Of a stretch of DNA of 64,000 nt, positions 1 through 8,542 are shown piece by piece. Both the position numbers and the translations under genes were made by a program. The stretch spans positions 1,058,001 to 1,122,000 of the forward strand of contig NZ_AKVN02000001.1 of assembly GCF_000271485.2 (NCBI RefSeq), read 5' to 3'. Each line of letters opens with the position of its first letter. Within the stretch, counting starts at the first letter, position 1. The notes beneath the pieces were generated by a model. It was not told where the DNA came from. It made no database searches and saw only the letters and a list, made by a program, of their open reading frames with translations. The DNA comes from Pelosinus fermentans DSM 17108. Lineage in GTDB: Bacteria; Bacillota; Negativicutes; DSM-13327.

Positions 1-2
1 CG

Positions 3-1979
3 CAAAAGACAGCATGGGTTTCTCCCGATGTCGCTACTTGTTCTGATTGCTTAAGGGAAATGACAGACCCTGAGAACAGGCGGTATCGTTATGGGTTTAC
101 CAATTGTACAAACTGTGGTCCACGTTATAGCATTATTAAAGATGTTCCTTATGATCGTGCTGCTACCACGATGAATACGTTTCCGATGTGCCCTAGCTGC
201 CAGGCTGAATATGATAATCCCCGTGACAGGCGGTTTCATGCCCAGCCTAATGCTTGCCCGGAATGCGGCCCTGCTTTTCGTCTTCTTACGAGGGAGGGAA
301 CACCGATTGCTTGTGATGTCTATAGGGAAACCAGACGGCTGATTGCAGCAGGACATATTGTGGCAATAAAAGGGATTGGCGGCTATCACTTAGCTTGTGA
401 TGCCCGTCAGGAACAAGCCGTCAGTCAATTGCGCACTCGTAAGATCAGAGCAGATAAGCCCTTTGCCCTTATGTGTGGCAGTTTAGAAAGAATCAGACAG
501 TTATGTGACGTGTCAAAGGAAGAAGAAAATTTATTGACAAGTGCCGCGCGCCCTATTGTATTATTAGCAAAAAAGGCGGGGGCTGATTTAGCGCAGAGTA
601 TTGCGCCAGGCACAGATTTTCTGGGAGTGATGCTGCCTTATGCTCCGATCCATTGGCTGCTGCTGGCAGACCAGGACACATGGGTAATGACCAGCGGTAA
701 TATAAGTGATGAGCCGATTGTATATAAAGATCAAGAAGCCCTTCGATTATTAGGAAGGATCGCAGATTATTTTTTGGTGCATAATCGGGAAATTTTTCAG
801 CAAAGTGATGATTCTGTGGTGCGAATAGTGGGGAGCAAGCGACAAATACTGCGGCGCAGTCGAGGATTGGCTCCTAAACCAATAAAAATTTCCCAGGAAA
901 TACCGTCTATTTTGGCGGTTGGTGGCGAAGCTAAAAATACTTTTTGCCTGGCTCGCGGATCCTTTGCTTTTCTGAGCAGTCACATGGGGGATTTAGAGAA
1001 TATGGCAACTTATGAGGCATATCTTACTGCTATTGAACATTATAAACAACTATTTTCTATCGAACCTGCTTTAGTTGCTTATGATTGGCATCCTGAATAT
1101 TTAGCCTCAAAATATGCCTTGTCTCTGCCTATTTCCCATCTAGGGGTTCAGCATCATCATGCTCATATTGCGTCAGTACTGGCAGAGCATGATATTCGCG
1201 AAAAGGTGATTGGTGTCGCTTTTGACGGTACTGGCTATGGATGCGATGGAACCTTGTGGGGAGGAGAATTCTTAGTAGCTGACAGCACAGATTTCCTTCG
1301 CCTTGGTCATTGCAAATATTTACCTTTGCCTGGCGGTGCAAAAGCCATTAAAGAACCATGGCGCATAGCGGCCTGGGTGTTATATAATCTATATGGAAAA
1401 GAGTTTGCTGCTTTTGATATCAAACTGTGTCATGATTTGTCTCCAGGCTGGGAGTTGATGGTACAGGCCGCTGCAAAAGGAATTAATGCTCCGCTGACTT
1501 CGAGTGCAGGCCGCTTATTTGATATTGCTGCAGGAATATTAGGCATTTGTCATACCATTCATTACGAAGGGCAAGGAGCCATTGCGTTAGAAAGAGCTGG
1601 GCATAAGCAATATGGAGATGTACTGCCCTATGAAATTTCTCAGGGAAGTCCCTATATTTTAGATTTTATGCTTACCTTTGCTGCCCTGACAGAAGCGCTT
1701 CGCAAAGGAAGTTCAGTTGATTTTTTAGCAGCTTGTTTTCATGCAACCATAGCAGACGCGGTTGTCACTATGGTTAAGAAGATAAAAGATGATACAGGTA
1801 TACGAAAGGTCGCACTCAGTGGCGGTGTGTGGCAAAATACGACTATTTTAAAAAAAGTATTCGGAATCTTGCAACAAGAGGGCATGAGTGTGTATACGAA
1901 TGAGCTTGTTCCGCCTAATGACGGGGGTCTTGCTTTCGGGCAGGCAGCTGTGGCTGGAGCATGTATGAAAAAGAGGTGA
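3..1979 (+). CDS. hypF: HypF, carbamoyltransferase for NiFe-hydrogenase maturation (5' partial)
   Basis: HypF makes the carbamoyl group that HypE converts to the cyanide ligand of the NiFe site, using carbamoyl phosphate and ATP. The reading frame is open from base 3 and begins inside the zinc-finger region (QKTAWVSPDVATCSDCL), so the N-terminal acylphosphatase domain and the true start lie upstream. Visible in order: paired CxxC zinc fingers (CSDC, CTNCGPR, CPSC, CPECGP), a YrdC-like domain (KGIGGYHLACDA), and a Kae1-like carbamoyltransferase domain with HHHAHIASVLAEH and FDGTGYG. The stop is 4 bases before hypC, whose Shine-Dalgarno site lies within the last hypF codons. It is the first visible gene of a hypFCDE operon; hypA and hypB are not in the window. 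Identity is secure; only the start is missing. Confidence 0.97.
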   Translation, partial: QKTAWVSPDVATCSDCLREMTDPENRRYRYGFTNCTNCGPRYSIIKDVPYDRAATTMNTFPMCPSCQAEYDNPRDRRFHAQPNACPECGPAFRLLTREGTPIACDVYRETRRLIAAGHIVAIKGIGGYHLACDARQEQAVSQLRTRKIRADKPFALMCGSLERIRQLCDVSKEEENLLTSAARPIVLLAKKAGADLAQSIAPGTDFLGVMLPYAPIHWLLLADQDTWVMTSGNISDEPIVYKDQEALRLLGRIADYFLVHNREIFQQSDDSVVRIVGSKRQILRRSRGLAPKPIKISQEIPSILAVGGEAKNTFCLARGSFAFLSSHMGDLENMATYEAYLTAIEHYKQLFSIEPALVAYDWHPEYLASKYALSLPISHLGVQHHHAHIASVLAEHDIREKVIGVAFDGTGYGCDGTLWGGEFLVADSTDFLRLGHCKYLPLPGGAKAIKEPWRIAAWVLYNLYGKEFAAFDIKLCHDLSPGWELMVQAAAKGINAPLTSSAGRLFDIAAGILGICHTIHYEGQGAIALERAGHKQYGDVLPYEISQGSPYILDFMLTFAALTEALRKGSSVDFLAACFHATIADAVVTMVKKIKDDTGIRKVALSGGVWQNTTILKKVFGILQQEGMSVYTNELVPPNDGGLAFGQAAVAGACMKKR

Positions 1980-1983
1980 TCCT

Positions 1984-2214
1984 ATGTGTTTAGCTGTACC
2001 AGGAAAAATTCTAGCGAGGCAGGATATGTTGGCTACGATTGAAGTAGGGGGTGTGACGCGAAATGTGAGTGTTATGCTTTTGCCTGAGGCTCAGGTAGGA
2101 GATTTTGTATTAATGCATGCAGGATTTGCGGTTCAGGTTATTGACGAGGAAGAAGCAAAGAAAACCTTGGCCCTATTCAAGGAGTTGGAACAATATGCTG
2201 AGCATGACAAATGA
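1984..2214 (+). CDS. hypC: HypC, hydrogenase maturation chaperone
   Basis: A small 76-residue chaperone that, with HypD, carries the Fe(CN)2CO unit and delivers it to the hydrogenase large-subunit precursor. The N-terminus MCLAVPGKI is diagnostic; Cys2 is the conserved iron-binding residue of the family. An AAGAGGTGAT Shine-Dalgarno site precedes the ATG. Its 3' end overlaps the start of hypD by 20 bases, which suggests translational coupling of the two partners. Confidence 0.97.
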   Translation: MCLAVPGKILARQDMLATIEVGGVTRNVSVMLLPEAQVGDFVLMHAGFAVQVIDEEEAKKTLALFKELEQYAEHDK

Positions 2215-3295
2215 AGAAGTAAAAAAAGCTGCTGCTTTTTTTACCAGGGAAATTGAAAAATTAGCAAGCGGGCGATCTCTTCGTTTAATGGAAGTATGCG
2301 GTACTCATACCGTGTCGATTTTTAAGTCTGGTATTCGTCAGCTGCTGCCGGAAAATGTAGAACTGGTTAGCGGTCCGGGATGCCCTGTATGTGTGACGCC
2401 AAATGAATATTTAGACACTGCGATTGCTTATAGCAGAAAATCTGATGTTATGATTACGACTTTTGGGGATATGCTAAAAGTACCTGGTTCTTCTTCTACA
2501 TTAGCGAAAGAAAAAGCCCAAGGATCTGATATCCGTATTGTGTATTCTTCTTTGGAGGCGTTGGAATTTGCTGCAAAGAATCCGGATAAAAAGGTGATTT
2601 TCTTGGCAGTTGGCTTTGAAACAACGGCTCCCACTGCAGCGGCAGCAATTTTGATGGCGGATGAGACACATCTTACTAATTTTTATGTTTTGTCAGCTCA
2701 TAAATTAGTGCCGCCTGCTCTTAGGGCTCTGCTGGCATCTGGTAAAAGTCATGTCGATGGCTTCTTGCTACCCGGTCATGTCAGTGCTATCATTGGGCTG
2801 CAGCCATATGATTTTTTAAGCAAGGAATATCATATTCCAGGGGTTGTAGCGGGTTTTGAACCCTTAGATATTCTGCAAGCGGTGTACATGCTTCTGCTGC
2901 AAATTCACGATCAGACAGCAAGGCTGGAGAATCAGTACAGCCGCATTGTACCCAAAGAAGGCAATCCTTCGGCCTGTAGGATTTTGTCCCAGGTATATCA
3001 GCAATCGGATGCTGTGTGGCGGGGCCTTGGCAAAATTCCTAATTCAGGGATGTCCATTCGAGAAAAATATCAGGCATTTGATGCTCTTTTGAACATACCT
3101 ATAATAGTAGAGGAGACAAAAGAAGCCAGTCAGTGTCAGTGCGGAAAAGTACTGCGCGGACTGCTCCAGCCGTCGAACTGTCTTTTGTTTGGAAAAGCTT
3201 GTAGACCTGAACATCCCATTGGATCATGTATGGTGTCTGTAGAAGGTACTTGTGCAGCATGGTATAAGTACGGAGCAGGGAGGTGGCAGGTGTGA
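2195..3295 (+). CDS. hypD: HypD, Fe-S scaffold for the Fe(CN)2CO cofactor
   Basis: About 366 residues, normal for HypD. It assembles the Fe(CN)2CO group together with HypC and HypE. Conserved motifs are CGTHT, GPGCPVCVTP and the C-terminal cysteine cluster (CQCGKVLRG, CRPEHPIGSC) that binds the 4Fe-4S cluster. The frame is open further upstream (an in-frame ATG at 2117), but the ATG at 2195 is chosen: it has GGAG 10 bases upstream, and homologues begin close to this point. It overlaps hypC by 20 bases, and its stop overlaps the hypE GTG (GTGA). Confidence 0.95.
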   Translation: MLSMTNEEVKKAAAFFTREIEKLASGRSLRLMEVCGTHTVSIFKSGIRQLLPENVELVSGPGCPVCVTPNEYLDTAIAYSRKSDVMITTFGDMLKVPGSSSTLAKEKAQGSDIRIVYSSLEALEFAAKNPDKKVIFLAVGFETTAPTAAAAILMADETHLTNFYVLSAHKLVPPALRALLASGKSHVDGFLLPGHVSAIIGLQPYDFLSKEYHIPGVVAGFEPLDILQAVYMLLLQIHDQTARLENQYSRIVPKEGNPSACRILSQVYQQSDAVWRGLGKIPNSGMSIREKYQAFDALLNIPIIVEETKEASQCQCGKVLRGLLQPSNCLLFGKACRPEHPIGSCMVSVEGTCAAWYKYGAGRWQV

Positions 3296-4302
3296 GTAAT
3301 GAATGTGTTCAGTTAGCCCATGGCAGCGGCGGGAAGTTAAGTCATGATTTAATAAAGGATGTAATGTGGCCTGCTTTTGCCAATGAGATCTTAGGAGAAA
3401 TGAATGATGGGGCGCAGCTTCATATCAGCGGATGCCGATTGGCTTTTTCTACAGACTCTTATGTAGTAAAACCTTTGTTTTTTCCTGGCGGAGATATTGG
3501 CAAGCTGGCAGTATGCGGCACAGTAAATGACGTAGCGATGAATGGTGCTCTTCCTTTGTATTTAAGCGCGGGTTTTGTACTGGAAGAAGGTTTTCCTATC
3601 GCTGATCTGCAGCGTATTGTTGCCTCCATGCAGCAAGCTGCCAAGGAGGCTGGCGTGCATATTGTAACCGGAGATACGAAGGTCGTGGAAAAAGGAGCGG
3701 TGGATGGTATTTATATCAATACTGCTGGAATTGGCAAGATCATGGATGGTATTCATATCTCAGGTAAAAATGCTTTGCCTGGGCAGAATATTATTTTGAG
3801 CGGCTATCTAGGTGAGCATTCTTTGGCAGTAATGGGAGAACGACATGGATTACAGTTTCCTCAAAGTGTACGCAGTGACTGTGCACCACTCAATGGCCTG
3901 GTAGAGGCGATGCTGACGGCAGTACCTAAGGTCGCTGTGCTGCGAGATCCAACTCGAGGCGGTCTTGCAACAACTCTAAATGAGATTGCTCTGCAATCGG
4001 GGGTCGGTATTATGCTGGAGGAAACTCATATTCCTATATCATCAGCTGTACAGGCTGCATGCGATATTTTAGGTTTTGATCCGCTGTATTTGGCGAATGA
4101 AGGAAAAATGGTTGTTTTTGTGGAGCCGGAGTCGACCAATCAAGTATTGGATATTATGCAGCAGCATGTTTACGGGAGTGAGGCGCGAGTGATCGGAACC
4201 GTTGTGAAGGAACCGCGTGGACAGGTTGGCTTACGTACCAGGATTGGCGGCGTTCGATTACTGGATATGCTGGTAGGTGATCAATTGCCGCGCATATGTT
4301 GA
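3292..4302 (+). CDS. hypE: HypE, carbamoyl dehydratase for hydrogenase maturation
   Basis: HypE accepts the carbamoyl group from HypF on its C-terminal cysteine, dehydrates it with ATP to a thiocyanate, and passes cyanide to HypD-bound iron. The family fold is AIR-synthase/PurM-like. Seen here: an N-terminal LAHGSGGK motif, DPTRGGLATTLNEIA in the C-terminal half, and a terminal ...LPRIC ending in the required Cys. GTG 3292 is preferred over GTG 3283, because the AGGGAGG site (3277-3283) has correct spacing only for 3292 and that start gives a 4-base GTGA overlap with hypD. Confidence 0.95.
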   Translation: MSNECVQLAHGSGGKLSHDLIKDVMWPAFANEILGEMNDGAQLHISGCRLAFSTDSYVVKPLFFPGGDIGKLAVCGTVNDVAMNGALPLYLSAGFVLEEGFPIADLQRIVASMQQAAKEAGVHIVTGDTKVVEKGAVDGIYINTAGIGKIMDGIHISGKNALPGQNIILSGYLGEHSLAVMGERHGLQFPQSVRSDCAPLNGLVEAMLTAVPKVAVLRDPTRGGLATTLNEIALQSGVGIMLEETHIPISSAVQAACDILGFDPLYLANEGKMVVFVEPESTNQVLDIMQQHVYGSEARVIGTVVKEPRGQVGLRTRIGGVRLLDMLVGDQLPRIC

Positions 4303-4310
4303 ATAAGCTA

Positions 4311-4319
4311 TAGGAGGTG
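4311..4319 (+). promoter_or_regulatory. Extended Shine-Dalgarno site that conflicts with the only standard rpoN start
   Basis: TAGGAGGTGATTCC matches the anti-SD end of 16S rRNA over an unusually long stretch. The only standard start codon early in the rpoN frame (GTG, 4317) lies inside this site. Correct spacing would point to ATC at 4326, giving MNLGYGLKLEL. Confidence 0.6.
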
Positions 4320-5714
4320 ATTCCTATCAACCTAGGTTATGGTCTTAAATTAGAATTGAACCAAAAGTTAATGATGACACCTGAACTACGGCAGGCAATC
4401 GCCATTTTGCAGCTTTCTGCTTTGGAATTGTCAGATATGATCGAACAAGAAATTATAGAGAATCCTGTATTAGAGATAGCAGAAAAAGAGGTTGATGATC
4501 CTGAAGCAGATCCTGTAAATGAAAATCCAAAAGAACAGCTGGATGATTACTTGAACTGGGATGATTACTTTAATCAAGGAATTGATAAGAAGTCCGAGTA
4601 TATGGTAGTTGATGATGAAAAAACTACTGTAGAAAAGTTCGTCAAAAACAATGTTTCTTTGCATGAGCATTTGGAATTCCAATTGCATTTGGCGGTACGG
4701 GATGAGGCTGCCAAACGAATAGGGCATTATCTGATTGGCTGCATTGATGAAAATGGTTATTTATGCGGTACATTGTCAGAAGCTGCGGATACCTTAGGCA
4801 CTAACGAAGATCGGGTTTTGGAAGTTCTTAACCTGATCCAGACCTTTGATCCTATGGGTGTAGGAGCTCGGGACTTACAAGAATGCTTATTGCTGCAGTG
4901 TCAGCAAAAAGGCACTTATACTACACTGGTGGAAGATATTATTTGTCATTATCTGCCTGAGGTGGCAGCGGGTAAGTATAAAGCAATTGCAGAAAAACTA
5001 AACTGCAGTCCTCAGGAAATACAACAAGCGGTAGATGTAATTCGTACCTTTGATCCCAAACCAGGCCGCGCATTTGGGAATGACCAGTGCAGTTATATCG
5101 TAGCGGATATGACTGTGGAAAGAGTAAATGGCAAGTATGTGATTACTGTAAATGACACGAGTGTTCCTAAATTGACGATTAATCCTTATTATCGCCGTGT
5201 GGCGGTTGATGCTGACAGTGAGTCCAAGAAGTTTATTGAAGGCCGTTTAAACTCTGCCGTTTGGCTGATTAAGAGTATTGAACAGCGCCGTCGCACTTTA
5301 TATAATGTGATGGAAGCGATTATTGAGCTGCAGCAGGACTTTTTTGATAAAGGCGCAAAATTCTTACGCCCTTTGGTCATGAAAAAAGTAGCTGAAAAGA
5401 TAGAAGTCCATGAATCTACCGTGAGTCGTGCAATTGCTAATAAATATGTAGATACGCCTCATGGGCTCGTCAGCTTGCGCAGCTTTTTTTCGACAGCTGT
5501 GCAAAGCAGTGATGGCAGCCAGGATGTATCTGCAACGAAAGTGAAGCAAAAAATTAAAGAATTAATTAATACCGAAGATTCTTCGGATCCTTTTAGTGAT
5601 CAAGCATTATCAGAGATTCTCTGTCAACATGGAATGAAAATTTCCAGGCGGACTGTAGCTAAATACCGGGAGGAACAGAATATCCCCTCATCGGCAAAAC
5701 GTAAGCGGTATTGA
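4317..5714 (+). CDS. rpoN: RNA polymerase sigma-54 factor
   Basis: The alternative sigma factor that recognises -24/-12 promoters and needs an AAA+ activator. Region I is at the N-terminus (LNQKLMMTPELRQAIAILQLS), a core-binding acidic/central region follows, then a helix-turn-helix (VHESTVSRAIANKYV), and near the C-terminus the RpoN box RRTVAKYREE. Length is 465 residues, normal for the family. It lies 14 bases after hypE; since hydrogenase genes are often sigma-54 dependent, the pairing is plausible but not proven here. The start is uncertain: GTG 4317 sits inside the ribosome-binding site, and the well-spaced in-frame codon is ATC 4326. A hairpin follows the stop. Confidence 0.95.
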   Translation: MIPINLGYGLKLELNQKLMMTPELRQAIAILQLSALELSDMIEQEIIENPVLEIAEKEVDDPEADPVNENPKEQLDDYLNWDDYFNQGIDKKSEYMVVDDEKTTVEKFVKNNVSLHEHLEFQLHLAVRDEAAKRIGHYLIGCIDENGYLCGTLSEAADTLGTNEDRVLEVLNLIQTFDPMGVGARDLQECLLLQCQQKGTYTTLVEDIICHYLPEVAAGKYKAIAEKLNCSPQEIQQAVDVIRTFDPKPGRAFGNDQCSYIVADMTVERVNGKYVITVNDTSVPKLTINPYYRRVAVDADSESKKFIEGRLNSAVWLIKSIEQRRRTLYNVMEAIIELQQDFFDKGAKFLRPLVMKKVAEKIEVHESTVSRAIANKYVDTPHGLVSLRSFFSTAVQSSDGSQDVSATKVKQKIKELINTEDSSDPFSDQALSEILCQHGMKISRRTVAKYREEQNIPSSAKRKRY

Positions 5715-5716
5715 AG

Positions 5717-5753
5717 TAATAAGAGGCGTAACTTGTAGTTACGTCTCTTATTA
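5717..5753 (+). terminator. Hairpin after rpoN
   Basis: A 17-bp stem with one G-T pair (5717-5733 with 5737-5753) and a 3-base loop starts 3 bases after the rpoN stop. The AT-rich foot (TTATTA) substitutes for a clear U-tract; it probably ends the hyp-rpoN transcript and could work in both directions. Confidence 0.65.
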
Positions 5754-5765
5754 TGACGAAAAAGA

Positions 5766-5930
5766 TATGAACCACAAAGGCACAATGCCGCTGACGCGGC
5801 ACACAAAGGAGTAGGCAAAAATATAAATAAAAACCACTTTGTGTCCTTTGCGCCTTTGTGGTTCAATTCGTCCTGATTGCTTTTATTACCCCTGTCTATC
5901 TTTTCTTTGTGCTCTCTGCGGTTTGTTTTC
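5766..5930. repeat. Intergenic palindromic repeat element
   Basis: The outer arms GAACCACAAAGGCAC (5769-5783) and GCGCCTTTGTGGTTC (5849-5863) form an inverted repeat. Between them lie a small hairpin (TGCCGC/GCGGCA) and further CACAAAGGA/TCCTTTG motifs. A related motif (TCTTTGTGCTCTCTGCGGTT) follows at about 5900-5920. The complementary strand would read NHKGAKDTK-type peptides, a translation that I recognise from spurious small proteins called over dispersed repeats in many bacterial genomes. No transposase is present. This accounts for most of the gap between rpoN and the MgtC gene; I see no other gene there. Confidence 0.6.
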
Positions 5931-6079
5931 TTATATTTATGCAGCAGAATACGCACTTGTCAGATTATTAAATTGGCAATGATTGTGTGCAGTGAGAAAA
6001 GAATGTATACTATACGTTAGATATTGTGATTTATATGGGGTTATTTTGCACCTTTGATGCACACAAGGGGGGTTAGGAT

Positions 6080-6739
6080 ATGGTATTGGAGTGGGAGATG
6101 GCGATTCGACTATTACTGGCCAGTTTTCTGGGCGGTTTTATTGGCTATGAACGGGAATCACATCATAAAGCGGCAGGACTCAGGACGCATATTTTGGTGT
6201 CCATTGGTTCTTGTTTAATCATGATCTTATCAATTAAAATCTATGCATCAGTACAGGGATATACAAATGCCGATCCTACCCGGCTGGCAGCCCAGGTAGT
6301 CAGTGGCATTGGTTTTCTAGGTGCAGGCAGTATTATGAAAGAAGGTTCTACAGTTAGAGGATTAACAACGGCAGCCAGCTTGTGGGTGGTATCCGGTGTG
6401 GGCTTGGCTGTAGGCAGCGGATATTATATGGGAGCTTTCATGACGACTGCTTTTGTATTTCTGACATTAAGCATTTTATCCCGTATTGAAAAAAAAGATC
6501 ATTATTCCCTTGTGGAATTGGCGATTACAACCATTGACACACCCGGGCAAATCGGGAAAATTGCTTCTATACTGGGTGTATATGGCATCCAAATTCGAAA
6601 TGTAGATGTTCGGGAGCAAAAAGAATTGCTTAAAATAGTCTTTACGGTATATATTCCTAAGAAAGCAGAACGGAATCAGGTGACAGTTGGTCTTTTAAAT
6701 ATCTCTGGGATTACCAATGTAGCATTTGATGCACAATGA
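6080..6739 (+). CDS. MgtC/SapB-family membrane protein
   Basis: A 219-residue inner-membrane protein. The first 135 residues hold four to five hydrophobic segments with the family pattern: GGFIGYERE, AAGLRTHILVSIGSCL, VVSGIGFLGAGSI, VRGLTTAASLWVVSGVGLA. A soluble C-terminal ACT-like domain of about 80 residues follows. Members are linked to Mg2+ limitation, acid tolerance and P-type ATPase control, but the biochemical role is not settled, so no substrate is claimed. A GGGGGG-containing site lies 9-14 bases before the ATG. It appears to be transcribed with the next gene (27-base gap). Confidence 0.9.
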   Translation: MVLEWEMAIRLLLASFLGGFIGYERESHHKAAGLRTHILVSIGSCLIMILSIKIYASVQGYTNADPTRLAAQVVSGIGFLGAGSIMKEGSTVRGLTTAASLWVVSGVGLAVGSGYYMGAFMTTAFVFLTLSILSRIEKKDHYSLVELAITTIDTPGQIGKIASILGVYGIQIRNVDVREQKELLKIVFTVYIPKKAERNQVTVGLLNISGITNVAFDAQ

Positions 6740-6766
6740 TACAGTTGTGAATGGGGGTAATGGGTT

Positions 6767-7987
6767 GTGAATTACAATTTGTTGCTGAATATACTAAAAG
6801 CTGAAGTATTGCCAACGGTGGGGAGCCTGGAGGCTGGGGCAATTGCATTGGCTGCTGCTCATGCCAGTGAGACATTAGGCGGAAGATTTGACAGCATTTC
6901 CATCATCGTGAATGCAAAGGTGAATACAGATGGTGCTGCTGCAGTTATTCCCGGTACAAAGGAAACAAGTTTGGAGATTGCAGCAGTGCTAGGAGCCATA
7001 AAAAGACAACCTGAAAAGCAGCTGTCTATATTAGCGAGTATAACGACTGAAGAACTGGATCAAGGAAAAGAATTTTTAAAACAAAAAGACGTTACCATTT
7101 CCATTGATGATAGCAGGAAAGGTTTATGGATTGAGGCATATCTTAGATTCGGCCAGGAAGAGTGTCATGTTATTATCAAAGATACACATACGAATGTAGT
7201 CAGTATTACAAAAAATGGACAATTTATTTTTAAACAAGATGGGAGTGGGGAGACGGCAAAGGAACGTGCTGTTTTTCAAGGAGATGAAATACGCATTGCA
7301 GATATGATTTCCATTGTTGAGAAGATGCCTTGGTATGAGATGGAGTTTCTGCTGGATGGTGTAGAAATGAATTGTTTTGCCGCAGAAATTGGTATTGCCA
7401 GAAAAATGGGCCTGGGTATTGGAGCATTCTTTCACTCCTTAATAGCAGAGGGTGTGTTATCAGATGATATTGTCAATTATGCAAAGATGTTGACAGCCGC
7501 TGCTGCTGATGCCCGTATGTCTGGTGAAAACATTAAGATTATGAGCTGCGCAGGCAGTGGCCGCTATGGAATAACGGCGATTCTTCCCGTGTATGCTGTA
7601 GGTAAAAAAATACGTGTTTCCAAAGAACGATTAGCCAGGGCTATTGCCATTAGCCTTGGGATTACCATTTATATAAAAGTTCGTACCGATCATCTGCCAG
7701 CTTTATGTGGCCGCCCGGTGGCAGCTGTATCAGGTGCCAGTGCTGCCATTACATGGTTGATGAATGGTGATAGCACAATGGTTGCAAATTCCATGAAAAA
7801 TGTGTTTGGCAATTTGGCAGGGATGATTGGTGATGACGGTAAAGCGGAATGGGGGATAAATTTGTCTATAGCAGCAGCGGTTGCCGTAGAGAGCTCTTTA
7901 ATGGCTCAGCATCATATTGCTGTACCAATTCACGGCGGAATGACTGATGATACCATTGAACAGACGATCAAAAATTGTGGTAAGTAG
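6767..7987 (+). CDS. UPF0597 / L-cysteine desulfidase-like protein lacking cluster cysteines
   Basis: 406 residues, GTG start with GGGGGTAA upstream. It aligns end to end with the UPF0597 (YhaM/CyuA) family: GSLEAGAIALAAAHA at the N-terminus, ADARMSG, a SCAGSGRYGITAILPV segment, LCGRPVAAVSGASAAITWLMNG and GMIGDDGKAEWG. Active members have GCTEP in the first motif and GMICDGA...SC in the last, supplying cysteines tied to a 4Fe-4S cluster and cysteine cleavage. Here these are GSLEA and GMIGDDGKAEWG, so at least three conserved cysteines are gone, while the Cys in the LCG motif remains. Fold membership is clear; desulfidase activity is doubtful. A long hairpin terminator follows. Confidence 0.8.
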   Translation: MNYNLLLNILKAEVLPTVGSLEAGAIALAAAHASETLGGRFDSISIIVNAKVNTDGAAAVIPGTKETSLEIAAVLGAIKRQPEKQLSILASITTEELDQGKEFLKQKDVTISIDDSRKGLWIEAYLRFGQEECHVIIKDTHTNVVSITKNGQFIFKQDGSGETAKERAVFQGDEIRIADMISIVEKMPWYEMEFLLDGVEMNCFAAEIGIARKMGLGIGAFFHSLIAEGVLSDDIVNYAKMLTAAAADARMSGENIKIMSCAGSGRYGITAILPVYAVGKKIRVSKERLARAIAISLGITIYIKVRTDHLPALCGRPVAAVSGASAAITWLMNGDSTMVANSMKNVFGNLAGMIGDDGKAEWGINLSIAAAVAVESSLMAQHHIAVPIHGGMTDDTIEQTIKNCGK

Positions 7988-8010
7988 TCATAGGGCTGTA
8001 GTAAGCATAC

Positions 8011-8073
8011 ATGCCTCTTCTATACAAAATGTATGAATGAACATACAATTTGGCATAGTAAGAGGCATTTTTA
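8011..8073 (+). terminator. Rho-independent terminator after the UPF0597 gene
   Basis: ATGCCTCTT (8011-8019) pairs with AAGAGGCAT (8060-8068), with further pairing inside (ATGTATG/CATACA), and is followed by a run of T. It ends the MgtC-UPF0597 transcript. Confidence 0.8.
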
Positions 8074-8488
8074 TATAAATTGAGTAATATGTAGAAATAA
8101 ATAAAAATGAACCATTAAAAGTAAAAAAAATCCAACTAAAGATAGAACATATTTTTACGAATAGATGAAACTTAACAAAAAATGACAAAAAAACCCATGG
8201 TAAAATATTCAATAAATGTTATAATTAGAATATAACGACAATTTTTCCGGGATTTTCGATTGCGGAGGCGCTAATCGAGAAAAAGGGAAAAAATTATATT
8301 TTTTAGTATTATAAGGGGCGATTTTATGCTCGTGGAATGTTTATGTCTATTTGGAAGCAGTGACCTGCTTATCTGCCTGTAGTAGAGAGGTAAGACTTAG
8401 GTACAGGAAATTCATCTATTACTATAGCAATAAAATAGAAAGGGAGTTAAGAGAAAATATATAGTCTTGGACTAGAGATAAAGAGAAG
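8074..8488 (+). promoter_or_regulatory. Probable promoter and long structured leader of loaP
   Basis: No protein gene is visible. A TATAAT box at 8220-8225 is a candidate -10, but no good -35 is seen. Downstream the region is rich in inverted repeats: 8242-8292 (TTTTTCC and TTTTCGATT paired with AATCGAGAAA and GGGAAAAA), AAGCAG/CTGCTT at 8355-8370, and CCTGTA/TACAGG at 8376-8407. It does not match a riboswitch consensus I can recognise. A leader of about 500 bases ending in terminators suggests that loaP expression is controlled by attenuation, perhaps by LoaP itself. Confidence 0.45.
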
Positions 8489-8542
8489 TCCATTTATTCC
8501 TCGATATAAATCATTATTGAGGTATGAATGGATATCTTTTTT
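8489..8542 (+). terminator. Terminator in the loaP leader (attenuator-like)
   Basis: TCCATTTATTCCTC (8489-8502) pairs with GAGGTATGAATGGA (8519-8532), followed a few bases later by six T (8537-8542). It lies about 180 bases before the loaP start, so polymerase must read through to express loaP from an upstream promoter. A second, AT-rich hairpin (AATAAAAAAG 8581-8590 with CTTTTTTATT 8600-8609) follows. Confidence 0.7.

Noticed and set aside
5715-6079. Small antisense protein gene (about 110 codons) after rpoN
   Set aside because: Its sequence is the translation of the palindromic repeat plus the end of rpoN, with no start signal.
8226-8488. Known riboswitch upstream of loaP
   Set aside because: Hairpins are present, but I could not match c-di-GMP, SAM, THF, c-di-AMP or other consensus cores; reported only as a structured leader.
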